Virus record (IMG/VR): IMGVR_UViG_3300028837_000519
Coordinates: 1 to 23,362 of that record
Length of the DNA: 23,362 nt
Direction: 5' to 3' (one strand)
Source of the DNA: a virus
Below, in pieces: positions 1-7,085 of the stretch. How positions within the stretch are numbered: the first letter of the stretch is position 1; each line of letters begins with the position of its first letter. The position numbers and the translations under genes are program-made. The notes beneath the pieces are model-generated. The model was not told the origin of the DNA. It ran no database searches and saw only the letters and a program-made list of their open reading frames with translations.

Positions 1-1404
1 AACACCGGCTTGAATAGCTAATCCCAAAGCTCCAGCTATCTTCTCTGTGTCGATAAATTGATCAGGAGTAAGAGCCCTTTTTTCAAGCATTCTTTCGGCA
101 GTGTCCATGAATTCATTAACAGCCTCTGCTCCCAATTTGGACCACTCAATTTCCTCTATTGCGGTGAGTACCCTACTAATAATACCTGGACCACGTTTCA
201 AAGTATTCCAAAAATCATCGGCTTTCACTGCGGCCTCATCAGCTCTATCGCGGGCTTCAGCAAGATAATCTGCTAAATCTTCCGTTGACACTCCCATAGC
301 TACTATTCCACTTGCCGCATCTGCAGTGGCTTCCAGTAGCAATCGGGATTCGGCACGTAAATCCCCGTATCCCGCCTCTAATTCCATAACGCTTCGAAGT
401 GTGCGGAATTGCTCTGTATCCATTATCCGATAACCTTCTCCCATCATATCGAAGGCTTCTATAACATTTGGAAAAGTATCCATCAGTTCTTCGTGAGTGT
501 AAATGTATTTACCCTGTGCCTTGGCAGCCGCAGTCATCTGCTTAACCAAATCCTCATAGGATCCACCGGACCTAGCAATATCCTTGGCGATTTTCTTCTC
601 TTGAGCAGATAGCTCTTTGCCTACTTTTAGAAGCTTATTGATCTCCTCGGCAGTCTCATATATCAGGCTAACCGCTTCGGTCAGCACTGGCAGGAATATG
701 TTACCTATCATCAGGCTGATCTCTTCAAACTGCCGATCAAGCGATAACATCGTTTTACCGGCGGTCCCCATTGCTGCCTCGTAAACGCCTTCAATGGCCA
801 CGCCCGCTCGTTTCACTTCATTTAATCTGGATTGCATAATCTCTTGTTGGCTTAATTGTTCCGTGGTTTTCCCAAGTTTATCGGCCAGCTTCTTCTGAGC
901 TTCACCGAATAGCAATTCCAGGCCCATACTCCGACCCATCAGAACATTGCCGGTTTGTAGGACCGTCACTAATCGTTTGAATGCTTCACTTGAATTGATA
1001 TTTGCAATTACAGCATTGTTTTGGGCTATCCGGGCCAGATCCGCACCATGAGCAAGATCAATCTGGGCTTGCATCATCTGAGCCATAGATTGTAGGGTGT
1101 TCTTGGTTGTGATCCCTTGGCTCTTGATGGATTCTTCGTATTCGTCTAGTTGTTTCTGTGTATAGTTTGATGATTCCCCAAGTTTAGTAACGACGACACC
1201 TAGCGTTTCGACTCTTGCCGCCAACATGGTAGATTTAACTATTAAAGCACCAGCCGCCAGAGCAGCACCCGCAAGTGCCCCAGCAAAAACTTTATCAAAC
1301 TTTTTGGCACGCTTCTCGGCGGCGGTTAATTTCTTCTCATATTGCGCACTATCAACGCCGAGCATGACAATTAGCTTTTTAATGGTGCCACTGACTGCCA
1401 TCAT
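1..1404 (-). CDS. Tail tape measure protein (N-terminal part, runs off the left edge)
   Basis: The minus frame opens at ATGATG (1404/1401) and stays open for 468 codons to base 1 with no stop, so the gene is truncated by the window edge. The tape measure protein sets siphovirus tail length and lines the tube. Residues 1-35 are charged and helical. Residues about 39-57 form an Ala/Gly-rich hydrophobic segment typical of tape measure N-termini. Long helical stretches follow, including QKKLADKLGKTTEQL and a conserved-looking block ending near IGNIFLPVL. It follows the G and G-T chaperone genes directly, the canonical position. Its first ATG overlaps the T-frame stop (ATGA). AAGGA upstream is better spaced for the second ATG at 1401. 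Family assignment rests on position, composition and these motifs. Confidence 0.9.
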   Translation of the reverse strand, partial: MMAVSGTIKKLIVMLGVDSAQYEKKLTAAEKRAKKFDKVFAGALAGAALAAGALIVKSTMLAARVETLGVVVTKLGESSNYTQKQLDEYEESIKSQGITTKNTLQSMAQMMQAQIDLAHGADLARIAQNNAVIANINSSEAFKRLVTVLQTGNVLMGRSMGLELLFGEAQKKLADKLGKTTEQLSQQEIMQSRLNEVKRAGVAIEGVYEAAMGTAGKTMLSLDRQFEEISLMIGNIFLPVLTEAVSLIYETAEEINKLLKVGKELSAQEKKIAKDIARSGGSYEDLVKQMTAAAKAQGKYIYTHEELMDTFPNVIEAFDMMGEGYRIMDTEQFRTLRSVMELEAGYGDLRAESRLLLEATADAASGIVAMGVSTEDLADYLAEARDRADEAAVKADDFWNTLKRGPGIISRVLTAIEEIEWSKLGAEAVNEFMDTAERMLEKRALTPDQFIDTEKIAGALGLAIQAGV

Positions 1405-1721
1405 TCGTCCTTTTCGCGCAAATCCTTACCGCCCATACCAATAGTCATCATATGAGCGATTTGTAAAGCCTCTTCCGCTGTCTGCACTTTCTTCTTTTTC
1501 GGCATAAAGTCGCTTATTTCGTAAGCCTTCTTCCCCTTTTTCCGATGAATATTTGCCATTGTAGCTGCGACAATCGCATGGCCTACATAGTTGGCTTCAC
1601 TTCCAAAAGGTTCGAGTTGCGAGAAAGCCATCCACTCGGCAATCTCACGACTGGACATGCGATCAAGCAACTCGGCAACTGTCGTTCCTAGATGTCCTGC
1701 GAGTCGGAAGCAGAAGCGTCG
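1401..1721 (-). CDS. Tail assembly chaperone T-domain, made as a G-T fusion by -1 frameshift
   Basis: This frame has no good start of its own: the first candidates are TTG at 1670 and ATG at 1658, neither with a clear SD. It stays open upstream into the 3' end of the G gene, where the extension (FRLAGHLG then ELLDRMSSREIAEW) continues the typical T-domain sequence. The motif EWMAFSQLEPFG followed by NIHRKKGKKAYEISDFMP matches the DUF4035/GpT-like family. After slippage at CCCTTTC (1721-1727) the T part adds 106 residues, giving a fusion of about 247 residues when started at the G ATG at 2143. The fusion is thought to coat the tape measure protein and recruit tail-tube subunits. The stop overlaps the tape measure start. 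Recoding is inferred, but the frame, motif and slippery site agree. Confidence 0.85.
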   Translation of the reverse strand, partial: RRFCFRLAGHLGTTVAELLDRMSSREIAEWMAFSQLEPFGSEANYVGHAIVAATMANIHRKKGKKAYEISDFMPKKKKVQTAEEALQIAHMMTIGMGGKDLREKDE

Positions 1722-2143
1722 AAAGGGCTTTCTTCAAGCCCCTCCGCCAGCTCTTCAATGTCTTCATCCGTTATGCCTGATAATCTCTGAGCGACGACGA
1801 ATACCCGTTGCAGTGCTGCGGCACTTTTCTTTGTGAGTACCTTGACATCTTTCTCAGAGAAGAGCCGCTTACCATCTGCATCGCAGATCGTCATGCTGCA
1901 TAACTTGGCACGGAGATCCGACAAATTGATCGGTCTTGGCCTTCTGATCTTCCCCCTCTTAGGCTCACCTACACGCAAAGGAAACATATCGGCTTCGTAT
2001 TTATCACGCTCTGAGCCGGTCATCCCCTTTACATACACTTCCCCGCCCCATTCAGGGACCGACACCAATTCAATCTGAATGTCGGACACGCCCAGAATAT
2101 CCTTTGCAGTCAACACGCCTTTATTCTTGCCGAATATAGACAT
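1688..2143 (-). CDS. Tail assembly chaperone G
   Basis: The product is 151 residues. The core VPEWGGEVYVKGMTG followed by SERDKYEAD resembles the phage tail assembly chaperone (Phage_TAC) families that follow the major tail protein gene. The C-terminal third is acidic (ITDEDIEELAEGLEE), as in other G proteins. The start is ATGATG. AGGAG lies 4 nt before the first ATG and 7 nt before the second, so 2143 is chosen (2146 is possible). It ends at TAG after a tail of ten residues that is bypassed when the ribosome shifts at CCCTTTC. Its place between the tail-tube and tape measure genes supports the call. Confidence 0.85.
   Translation of the reverse strand: MSIFGKNKGVLTAKDILGVSDIQIELVSVPEWGGEVYVKGMTGSERDKYEADMFPLRVGEPKRGKIRRPRPINLSDLRAKLCSMTICDADGKRLFSEKDVKVLTKKSAAALQRVFVVAQRLSGITDEDIEELAEGLEESPFDASASDSQDI
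1721..1727 (-). promoter_or_regulatory. -1 ribosomal frameshift slippery site CCCTTTC
   Basis: On the minus strand the G-frame codons read AGC CCT TTC GAC. The heptamer C CCT TTC fits the X XXY YYZ rule, so both tRNAs can re-pair with CCC and TTT in the -1 frame. The -1 frame is closed by a TGA a few codons upstream and is open from there through the T domain, so the shift window is narrow and this is the only good heptamer in it. Only a weak CTGC/GCAG stem is visible downstream. Confidence 0.8.
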
Positions 2144-2173
2144 CATCTTTCTCCTGGATTATTATTCGACTGC

Positions 2174-2581
2174 TTATGCCAACGTGGGCTCTCCAGAAAT
2201 CTTAAATCTAGCGGTTGCGGTTAATGCGCCTTCTATGGCCCCAGTTGGCTCAAATCCAACAACGAGAGCATTGAAACTCCACTCTGTAGCGTCTGGGAAG
2301 ATTAACTTGTACGCTACTTCTGCTCTCGAAACTAAATCATGAAGAATACCCCCAGCAGCATACTTATGGGTAGCGTCTGCCGGATCGTAGACAAGATCAA
2401 GCGAGACTTCACCCGAACGTAAGATCGTACCGACGACCTCTTCCCAATAGTTAGCTGTGTCATGAGTGGTCACATCTACGGTGTCTAGGGACAAGCTAGG
2501 ACCGGAAATATTCGTGACGCCTGCGATCTCCGTCGTTACCCTCTGGAGAGCTATTCCAAACGCTGCATATTTACTACTCAT
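2174..2581 (-). CDS. Major tail (tube) protein paralogue, short form
   Basis: This 135-residue protein begins MSSKYAAFGIALQ and shares nearly all its sequence with the upstream 256-residue gene: the block GVTNISGP, the block SLDTVDVTTHD, WEE, then ILRSGEVSLDLVYDPAD, and the C-terminal GFEPTGAIEGALTATAR. Size, fold-like composition and place between the tail terminator and chaperone genes indicate a lambda gpV/SPP1 gp17.1-like tube protein. The SD GGAGGT is well placed before ATG at 2581. It lacks the inserted domain of its neighbour. It may be the bulk tube subunit with the longer form as a minor decorated subunit, or the reverse; the sequence does not decide. Confidence 0.8.
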   Translation of the reverse strand: MSSKYAAFGIALQRVTTEIAGVTNISGPSLSLDTVDVTTHDTANYWEEVVGTILRSGEVSLDLVYDPADATHKYAAGGILHDLVSRAEVAYKLIFPDATEWSFNALVVGFEPTGAIEGALTATARFKISGEPTLA

Positions 2582-2610
2582 TGGTTTACCTCCGTGTTTC
2601 TAGGTTAGTT

Positions 2611-3381
2611 CTATTCTAAGACTGGTGCTTCTGCGATTTTCAATCTTGCAGTAGCGGTCAGCGCGCCTTCAATGGCACCCGTTGGTTCGAATCCGTTGAC
2701 GTATCCGAAAAATGTCCAATTGTAGGTGCTGCGAAAAACCAGATTAAAATGGGTCAATATTCGTCCTTCCAACCTGGATAATAGGCCAGCTCCCGCGGTT
2801 GCATCTTGCGTGTCGTCCGCCGGATCATATACAAGGTCTAGGCTGACTTCACCGCTTCGGATAATAGCCGCAACCTGTTCTTCCCAGGCGGCTGACTGAT
2901 CGTGCGTAGTCACATCCACAGTATCAACGCTAAGACCTGGACCACTGATATTTGTAACGCCAGCCGTCTCCACGAGATCAACGCCTGCAGTAGTGTCAGT
3001 CGAGGTAGCATCATCAGTGAGGCCAGCACAAGTGTCATCTGCATAAGCGATATTGAAAGTTCCATCATTGGCCTCACCCTCCAACAGCCTGAATATTATG
3101 TTTGGCCCCGACACTTTAATGGTCATGTGGTCAGTGACATCAGATATACCATTCAGGTGTGCCGCTATCTTGGTCGCCACATCATCTGCGGTATCATCTT
3201 CCAGCAAAGCTACACTCTTGGCCACACCAGAACCAGTCATCCCAGCATGGGTGACAGTTACATCCGCGTCGCCGCTTGACGTGATCAGATTGGTGGGGTC
3301 ATCTATTACAATGGTGACTGTTTCAACCTGTGCAGTGCCCATTTGAAGTGCTATTCCAAATGCTGCATATTTGCTGCTCAT
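2611..3381 (-). CDS. Major tail (tube) protein paralogue with inserted domain, long form
   Basis: The product is 256 residues. It shares residues 1-13 and about 138-256 with the downstream 135-residue paralogue. Residues about 14-137 are an extra domain with the pattern ADVTVTHAGMTGSG, DTADDVATKIAAHL, IKVSGPNIIFRLLEG and STDTTAGV. From memory, this Thr/Ala-rich beta domain recurs in many phage structural proteins. It is placed so that the tube core is interrupted near its N-terminus. The SD GAGGAG, which overlaps the upstream stop region, precedes ATG at 3381. The shared core and tail-module position support a tube protein; which paralogue dominates in virions is unknown. Confidence 0.8.
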   Translation of the reverse strand: MSSKYAAFGIALQMGTAQVETVTIVIDDPTNLITSSGDADVTVTHAGMTGSGVAKSVALLEDDTADDVATKIAAHLNGISDVTDHMTIKVSGPNIIFRLLEGEANDGTFNIAYADDTCAGLTDDATSTDTTAGVDLVETAGVTNISGPGLSVDTVDVTTHDQSAAWEEQVAAIIRSGEVSLDLVYDPADDTQDATAGAGLLSRLEGRILTHFNLVFRSTYNWTFFGYVNGFEPTGAIEGALTATARLKIAEAPVLE

Positions 3382-3384
3382 ATT

Positions 3385-3807
3385 TCACTCCTCTTCATGC
3401 CAGATAAAATAGTCGCTCCGGCTACGGTATATTTTAGTTTCCGGATCGAACTCTGGGGTTTCGCCATCCACCAATGCTGTCCGGATAGTTATATTGTTCG
3501 GTGCAGTGCCGATCTCGCCAGTTTTGCCGTTCAGATAAGCCCGTACTTGATCAGTAATAGCCTTAGCCGCCTTTTGGGTACTGGCCCAGGCATCGAATTG
3601 AAAACGAGGATGTGCCAGGTCTCCCGTTGCCCCAGATGATTGATGGGTTAGGATCCGCGGAGTAGAGATCCGCTGATAAGTCAAACATGGTAAGGTTGCC
3701 CCTTGCGGGATCCGCATGGGATAAGTTCGAGTGCCGATCAAAGCCGTTAGATTTGGGCAACTGGCACCTGTTAGATAGCTAAGTAATCCTTCCTCCAGCA
3801 TGGTCAT
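3385..3807 (-). CDS. Tail terminator / tail completion protein (DUF3168-like)
   Basis: The 140-residue product has the layout of the DUF3168/gp17-like tail completion family: an N-terminal helix (LEEGLLSYLTG), then IPQGATLPCLTYQRIS, then RFQFDAWASTQKAAKAI, then a C-terminal strand pair ending near YRSRSDYFIWHEEE. These proteins cap the tail tube and join it to the head. It starts at ATG 3807, overlapping by ATGA the stop of a 55-codon gene upstream. A second ATG two codons later is an alternative start. Directly downstream is the first tube gene, the expected neighbour. Confidence 0.8.
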   Translation of the reverse strand: MTMLEEGLLSYLTGASCPNLTALIGTRTYPMRIPQGATLPCLTYQRISTPRILTHQSSGATGDLAHPRFQFDAWASTQKAAKAITDQVRAYLNGKTGEIGTAPNNITIRTALVDGETPEFDPETKIYRSRSDYFIWHEEE

Positions 3808-3971
3808 ACCAAGGTTCCCCGGGGGAAGCTACGCATTAGATCACCCCATACTCGATATAGCATTCGACGGGGCATATTATGTACATGCAGGATGTCTTTT
3901 GCTTGCTTCAACGTAAGCAATCTACGCAACCTACGTGGATAATATCGCCTGATCATTTGTGTCTCTTTCAT
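3804..3971 (-). CDS. Small basic protein of 55 aa, unrecognised
   Basis: This short frame fills what would otherwise be a 190-base gap between the gp10-like gene and the tail terminator gene. It starts at ATG 3971, preceded by GAGGTG at 8-nt spacing, and ends in TGA overlapping the next ATG (ATGA). The product begins MKETQMIRRYYPRRL and is rich in Arg and Leu, so it is strongly basic and probably helical. A TAATG/ATGA chain and a 9-codon mini-frame (3968-3997) link it to the gene upstream. It could be a connector accessory protein. No family is recognised; the case for a real gene is the RBS, the overlap and the absence of other content. Confidence 0.6.
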   Translation of the reverse strand: MKETQMIRRYYPRRLRRLLTLKQAKDILHVHNMPRRMLYRVWGDLMRSFPRGTLV

Positions 3972-3996
3972 GCTATTGTCACCTCAAGTACGGTCA

Positions 3997-4452
3997 TTAC
4001 CCTACCTTATCAAGCTGGCGGCGGACTTCTGTCTCAACTGCTTTTACGATCTTGTCTTCGTTTTCATCAATGGCCGGACGAAGATATGGACGAGCCGGGA
4101 TATGGACCGCGTTCGCAAAGATACGCTCCCCTGTATCTGAGATCCAACTAAGCATCTTAGCGACTACAGGCACGATAATCCCGCCGAACTCATGAATAGC
4201 TGCGTACAACACGCTAGGGCCAACATTCACCTCTGCTCTGGTTTTTGTGCTTTTTGCCTCTGTAGTTTCAATGGAACCTACCAAGGCACCGGTTTGGACT
4301 TCTAACCCAGGTCGTCCAGACGAGGCATTAACCTTCGCCGCACCCTCAACTACAAAACCTCCTGCTTTGGCTGCTTCCATGAGTATTGCGCCCGTAAGAT
4401 GCGCTTTATCGAAATTATCCTTGACACAAACTACGGTCACTGTTGGTTTCAT
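3997..4452 (-). CDS. HK97 gp10-like tail completion / head-tail joining protein
   Basis: The 151-residue product has the hallmark layout of the HK97-gp10-like family. An N-terminal helix (LTGAILMEAAKAGGFVVEG) precedes the TGALVGSIET region, then VLYAAIHEFGG, then IPARPYLRPAIDENEDKI and a C-terminal helix. The family acts at the head-tail junction or as tail completion protein. Its start overlaps the stop of the head closure gene (TAATG), which suggests translational coupling; its own SD is weak. Order (closure, gp10-like, tail terminator, tail tube) is standard for siphoviruses. Confidence 0.85.
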   Translation of the reverse strand: MKPTVTVVCVKDNFDKAHLTGAILMEAAKAGGFVVEGAAKVNASSGRPGLEVQTGALVGSIETTEAKSTKTRAEVNVGPSVLYAAIHEFGGIIVPVVAKMLSWISDTGERIFANAVHIPARPYLRPAIDENEDKIVKAVETEVRRQLDKVG

Positions 4453-4832
4453 TATGTCTCAACTCTCTTCAGCAATAGCCTGACACCAGACGGGCCTCTT
4501 TGAATTGGACCAACGATCTCATAAACCAAAGCCGTATCCAAGGTTTCGCCAAAGCGTTTAGTAATCTTTATCCGGTCTTTGGCGTTGGGCGCAGATGTGA
4601 TCGGTAGACGAATCACAGCATCCCACTCCAGAACGGTCATATCTATCCCATGCCGTTCAGCTCCTGAACGCATGTCTAAGCCACAAACAAGCGCCGCACT
4701 GTCGGCCGGCCACGTTTGTACCAATTCGCCAAAAGTATCTGCCGTCTCAACAAACGCTTGAGTGACACACTCGTCCATGAGATGATTCTGTTGCGTCGTT
4801 CTCATGTTTGTTAAATCAGACGATGAGAACAT
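4452..4832 (-). CDS. Head closure / head-tail joining protein
   Basis: The 126-residue product lies between the connector-side genes and the gp10-like gene, where SPP1 gp16/HK97 gp7-type head closure proteins are encoded. Sequence signs are modest: a beta-rich C-terminal half with DAVIRLPIT, DRIKITKRFGE and YEIVGPIQRGPSGVRLLL, which resembles the small barrel of head-tail joining proteins, where a DRI(K/V)ITxRFGE-type stretch is common. SD GGAG lies before ATG 4832, which overlaps the upstream stop (TAATG). The function is inferred mainly from gene order and fold-like pattern. Confidence 0.7.
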   Translation of the reverse strand: MFSSSDLTNMRTTQQNHLMDECVTQAFVETADTFGELVQTWPADSAALVCGLDMRSGAERHGIDMTVLEWDAVIRLPITSAPNAKDRIKITKRFGETLDTALVYEIVGPIQRGPSGVRLLLKRVET

Positions 4833-5194
4833 TATTTCTCCAGCAGATCAGCGATACCTTTCTTCGAGTGAACATCAAACGGGATTTTAATTCCCCGTTC
4901 TTTGGCCAATGCCCGCAGTTCTTTCGTGCTCATTTCAGATAAGGGTTTGGCAACCCCCGCTACAGGAACATGAATAGCTTCCTCAGCCGCCACTTCAACT
5001 CCAGCGATCTCCATCTTCTCGCTCTGACTTTCAACTACGTCTGCCAACGATGGTTCTGGAGGAGGTACAACTGGCGGTTTATATCCTTTAGCCAACACGT
5101 AACCAGCGCGCTTCAAAAGTCTGAGCATTAGTGCATCTGATTCGGCAATCTCTTTCACCGCCTTGGTTTCAGGATGAACAAGTTTTATCGTCAT
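4832..5194 (-). CDS. Small head-region protein with C-terminal SAP/HeH-like motif
   Basis: The frame is open further upstream, but the ATG at 5194 has a good SD (GAGGAATAGGAAA) lying over the stop of the gene before, so a 120-residue product beginning MTIKLVHPETKAV is preferred. Residues about 1-40 form a compact region ending LLKRAGYVLAKGY. A Pro-rich and acidic linker follows (about 41-85). The last 35 residues, MSTKELRALAKERGI then HSKKGIADLLEK, match the SAP/HeH helix-extension-helix pattern, a small fold that often contacts nucleic acid. It sits between the connector and head closure genes. A role at the DNA exit side of the capsid is possible but inferred. Confidence 0.7.
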   Translation of the reverse strand: MTIKLVHPETKAVKEIAESDALMLRLLKRAGYVLAKGYKPPVVPPPEPSLADVVESQSEKMEIAGVEVAAEEAIHVPVAGVAKPLSEMSTKELRALAKERGIKIPFDVHSKKGIADLLEK

Positions 5195-5198
5195 TTTC

Positions 5199-5606
5199 CT
5201 ATTCCTCGCTAGAAATCGTTCTTGGCTCAACAAATAACTTGATTGTCTTTGCTGATCTGCGGCTTTGGTGGTGTCTGGCTTTAGCCATGTATTGCAAGTA
5301 TTTTTGACTGCGAGAGTAGGAGCCGCCATCTGCCTTGAAATCAAATTCATCAGCTAAGACGGCGACTTTTTCTTCCCAGATGTCCGCGGCGGCAGCGTGT
5401 AGGTCATAAGTTGGAATCCACTCGTCACGCTCTGATATTGTTGGAGGTGTAGTAGTGAAGTCCGTTTCGAGTGGATTCGTTCCGAGAGCATCCATTAGAG
5501 GATACGCTTCGATATAATCATCTAGCGTATCGTCGTCATAGGTAACAATGTTAGGTTCGTCAACCATACGGCGAAGACGATCTCTCATAGCTTCAGTTGC
5601 AGCCAT
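5199..5606 (-). CDS. Head-tail connector (adaptor) protein
   Basis: The 135-residue product is rich in helices: MRDRLRRMVDEPNI, DDTLDDYIEAYPLMD, DLHAAAADIWEEKVAVLADEFDF, then ADGGSYSRSQKYLQYMAKA. The block with AAADIWEEKA followed by GGSYSRSQ is common in phage adaptor proteins of the SPP1 gp15/HK97 gp6 type, which bind below the portal ring. An SD (AGGAGTGA) precedes ATG 5606. Gene order (capsid genes, this gene, closure protein) agrees. Exact family membership is not verified. Confidence 0.75.
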   Translation of the reverse strand: MAATEAMRDRLRRMVDEPNIVTYDDDTLDDYIEAYPLMDALGTNPLETDFTTTPPTISERDEWIPTYDLHAAAADIWEEKVAVLADEFDFKADGGSYSRSQKYLQYMAKARHHQSRRSAKTIKLFVEPRTISSEE

Positions 5607-5615
5607 TGGTCACTC

Positions 5616-6023
5616 CTATTCAGGAAGTGTTCGTAGATACTCCACAAACAGTGTGCCAGTGAATCCGACCAATGTTGCCGAAGCAGTGAAGGTCAGATAC
5701 TTGGCTGCGGTCCAAACTGCGGGAACCAACTCGGTTTTCGCTCCAGCTTCAGCGAAGCACTGGATACACTTCCCTTCAGTGACCCCATTCATGTCATCGC
5801 CATCGAGAACATCTGTAGCTTGGACACCTGTGGCGGCAACACCAATATCGAGCTCCGATGAGCCTGTGGATTCGGTTTTCGCTAAGATATGCGCTCGGCA
5901 GATGTGCAGATCACAGCCTTCGGGGTTTAGAATCTGTCCTTGCCCGGCGGCAGCCGTTGAGGCAACACCAGTGATGTCAATTGCCAATCGACCAGAGCCG
6001 ATTGAACTTATTGCTACTGTCAT
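5616..6023 (-). CDS. Putative capsid decoration / structural protein, 135 aa
   Basis: The open frame begins further upstream, but the ATG at 6023 has AAGGAG seven bases before it, giving a 135-residue protein starting MTVAISSIGSGRLAI. It is rich in Ala, Thr and Gly and looks all-beta, with STAAAGQGQILNPEG, LDIGVAATGVQATDV and a C-terminal VGFTGTLFVEYLRTL. Similar compact beta proteins are encoded next to the capsid gene in many uncultured siphoviruses and are taken as head decoration proteins. No catalytic motif is visible. The role is inferred from location and composition. Confidence 0.6.
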   Translation of the reverse strand: MTVAISSIGSGRLAIDITGVASTAAAGQGQILNPEGCDLHICRAHILAKTESTGSSELDIGVAATGVQATDVLDGDDMNGVTEGKCIQCFAEAGAKTELVPAVWTAAKYLTFTASATLVGFTGTLFVEYLRTLPE

Positions 6024-6083
6024 GGTAATACTCCTTGGCATAGCTCGCGCCATGCCTTACTATTTGTCTAGTTCGAATCCAGC

Positions 6084-7037
6084 TTAACCTTCGGCAACTG
6101 TTGCCATCAACAGACCGGAAACCGTTCCGCCCACTTCAGCTTGAAGTACATAGGTCAACGGGTCAGCTACTGCCGTGCATCCGGCAATGCTGTTGCCATG
6201 TCCGCGCATGAGAATTTGATGATGCACTGCACAGTTATCATCAATCGCCACTGCCAGAACCCCGCCAGCCTCACCAGAACCATTGAGATTCCAGAATAAG
6301 GTGTTCTCAAAGGAAAGGGAGAAACCCTCATTTTCAATATCAACATCGATATAGACTAGAGTGTGAGTTGTAACAGATGACCAGGAAAGAAGTTCACAAT
6401 CAATGAACTTGTTCCGCTGATTGTCTCCCGCTCCCTCATAAACCCACAGACTATGAGATGCAGCGGCGCGTACTGAGGTTGTCTGGCCGATGGTAACTCG
6501 CTTAAACGTGTTCTCCCCACCCGACAACTTTAGTGAATGTGCATGAGCGGTAGTAGAAAATGGAACCATGAAAAACACATTCTCGAAGTAATTTCGGATG
6601 CCGGTAATGACACCTACACCTATAGCTCCGGTGGCGTATTCGTTGCCGAATTGCATGTTCTTCACGATACAACCATTGCCCTCAAAGGTTATGCATGTCG
6701 CGAGAGTGGTAGCAGCTGCTGCAACTAAGCGACAACGATTACCTAAACCAGGAAGCTCCGACCCCACACCGATCAGATGGGTGTAGTCTTTATCCCATAC
6801 GATTGCTTCAGTCGGGTTGTCAGCAGCGGCACGTGCTAGGAACAGCACAACATCGTGGCGATCTGCTACACACTTATCCTCAGCAGCAAGAACCGTCTTC
6901 ATTGGGTGAAGCCAGTTCGTCCCAGAATAGGAATCATCCCCGTTCGCAGGATCGACAATGTACGCCTGCGAGTTGTAGCTACGAGGAATGCCCATGCCTG
7001 CGACATACTCGTTTAGATTTCTTGGATATAAACCCAT
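6084..7037 (-). CDS. Right-handed beta-helix capsid-associated protein
   Basis: The 317-residue product has the N-terminal pattern YIVDPANGDDSYSGTNW followed by DKCVADRHDVVLFLA and DYTHLIGVG, then stacked short strands (CIVKNMQFGN, NTFKRVTIG, NKFIDCELL) typical of a right-handed parallel beta-helix. Proteins with this PANGDDSxSG start are common directly after the major capsid gene in environmental phages and are probably head fibres or decoration proteins. SD AGGAGGT lies before ATG 7037. It could bind carbohydrate on a surface or be a degenerate depolymerase; no active-site residues can be identified. Its place inside the head module favours a capsid location. Confidence 0.75.
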   Translation of the reverse strand: MGLYPRNLNEYVAGMGIPRSYNSQAYIVDPANGDDSYSGTNWLHPMKTVLAAEDKCVADRHDVVLFLARAAADNPTEAIVWDKDYTHLIGVGSELPGLGNRCRLVAAAATTLATCITFEGNGCIVKNMQFGNEYATGAIGVGVITGIRNYFENVFFMVPFSTTAHAHSLKLSGGENTFKRVTIGQTTSVRAAASHSLWVYEGAGDNQRNKFIDCELLSWSSVTTHTLVYIDVDIENEGFSLSFENTLFWNLNGSGEAGGVLAVAIDDNCAVHHQILMRGHGNSIAGCTAVADPLTYVLQAEVGGTVSGLLMATVAEG

Positions 7038-7085
7038 GTCATACCTCCTATAGGTTTACTTTCATTATTCAGACAACTGACCTCC

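Noticed and set aside
4832-5350. Long version of the SAP-like gene from 5350
   Set aside because: It would overlap the connector gene by about 150 bases; the ATG at 5194 has a clear RBS.
5548-6087. 179-codon plus-strand open frame
   Set aside because: It lies opposite two well-supported minus genes, has no RBS and has no recognisable residues. Other plus-strand frames fail in the same way.
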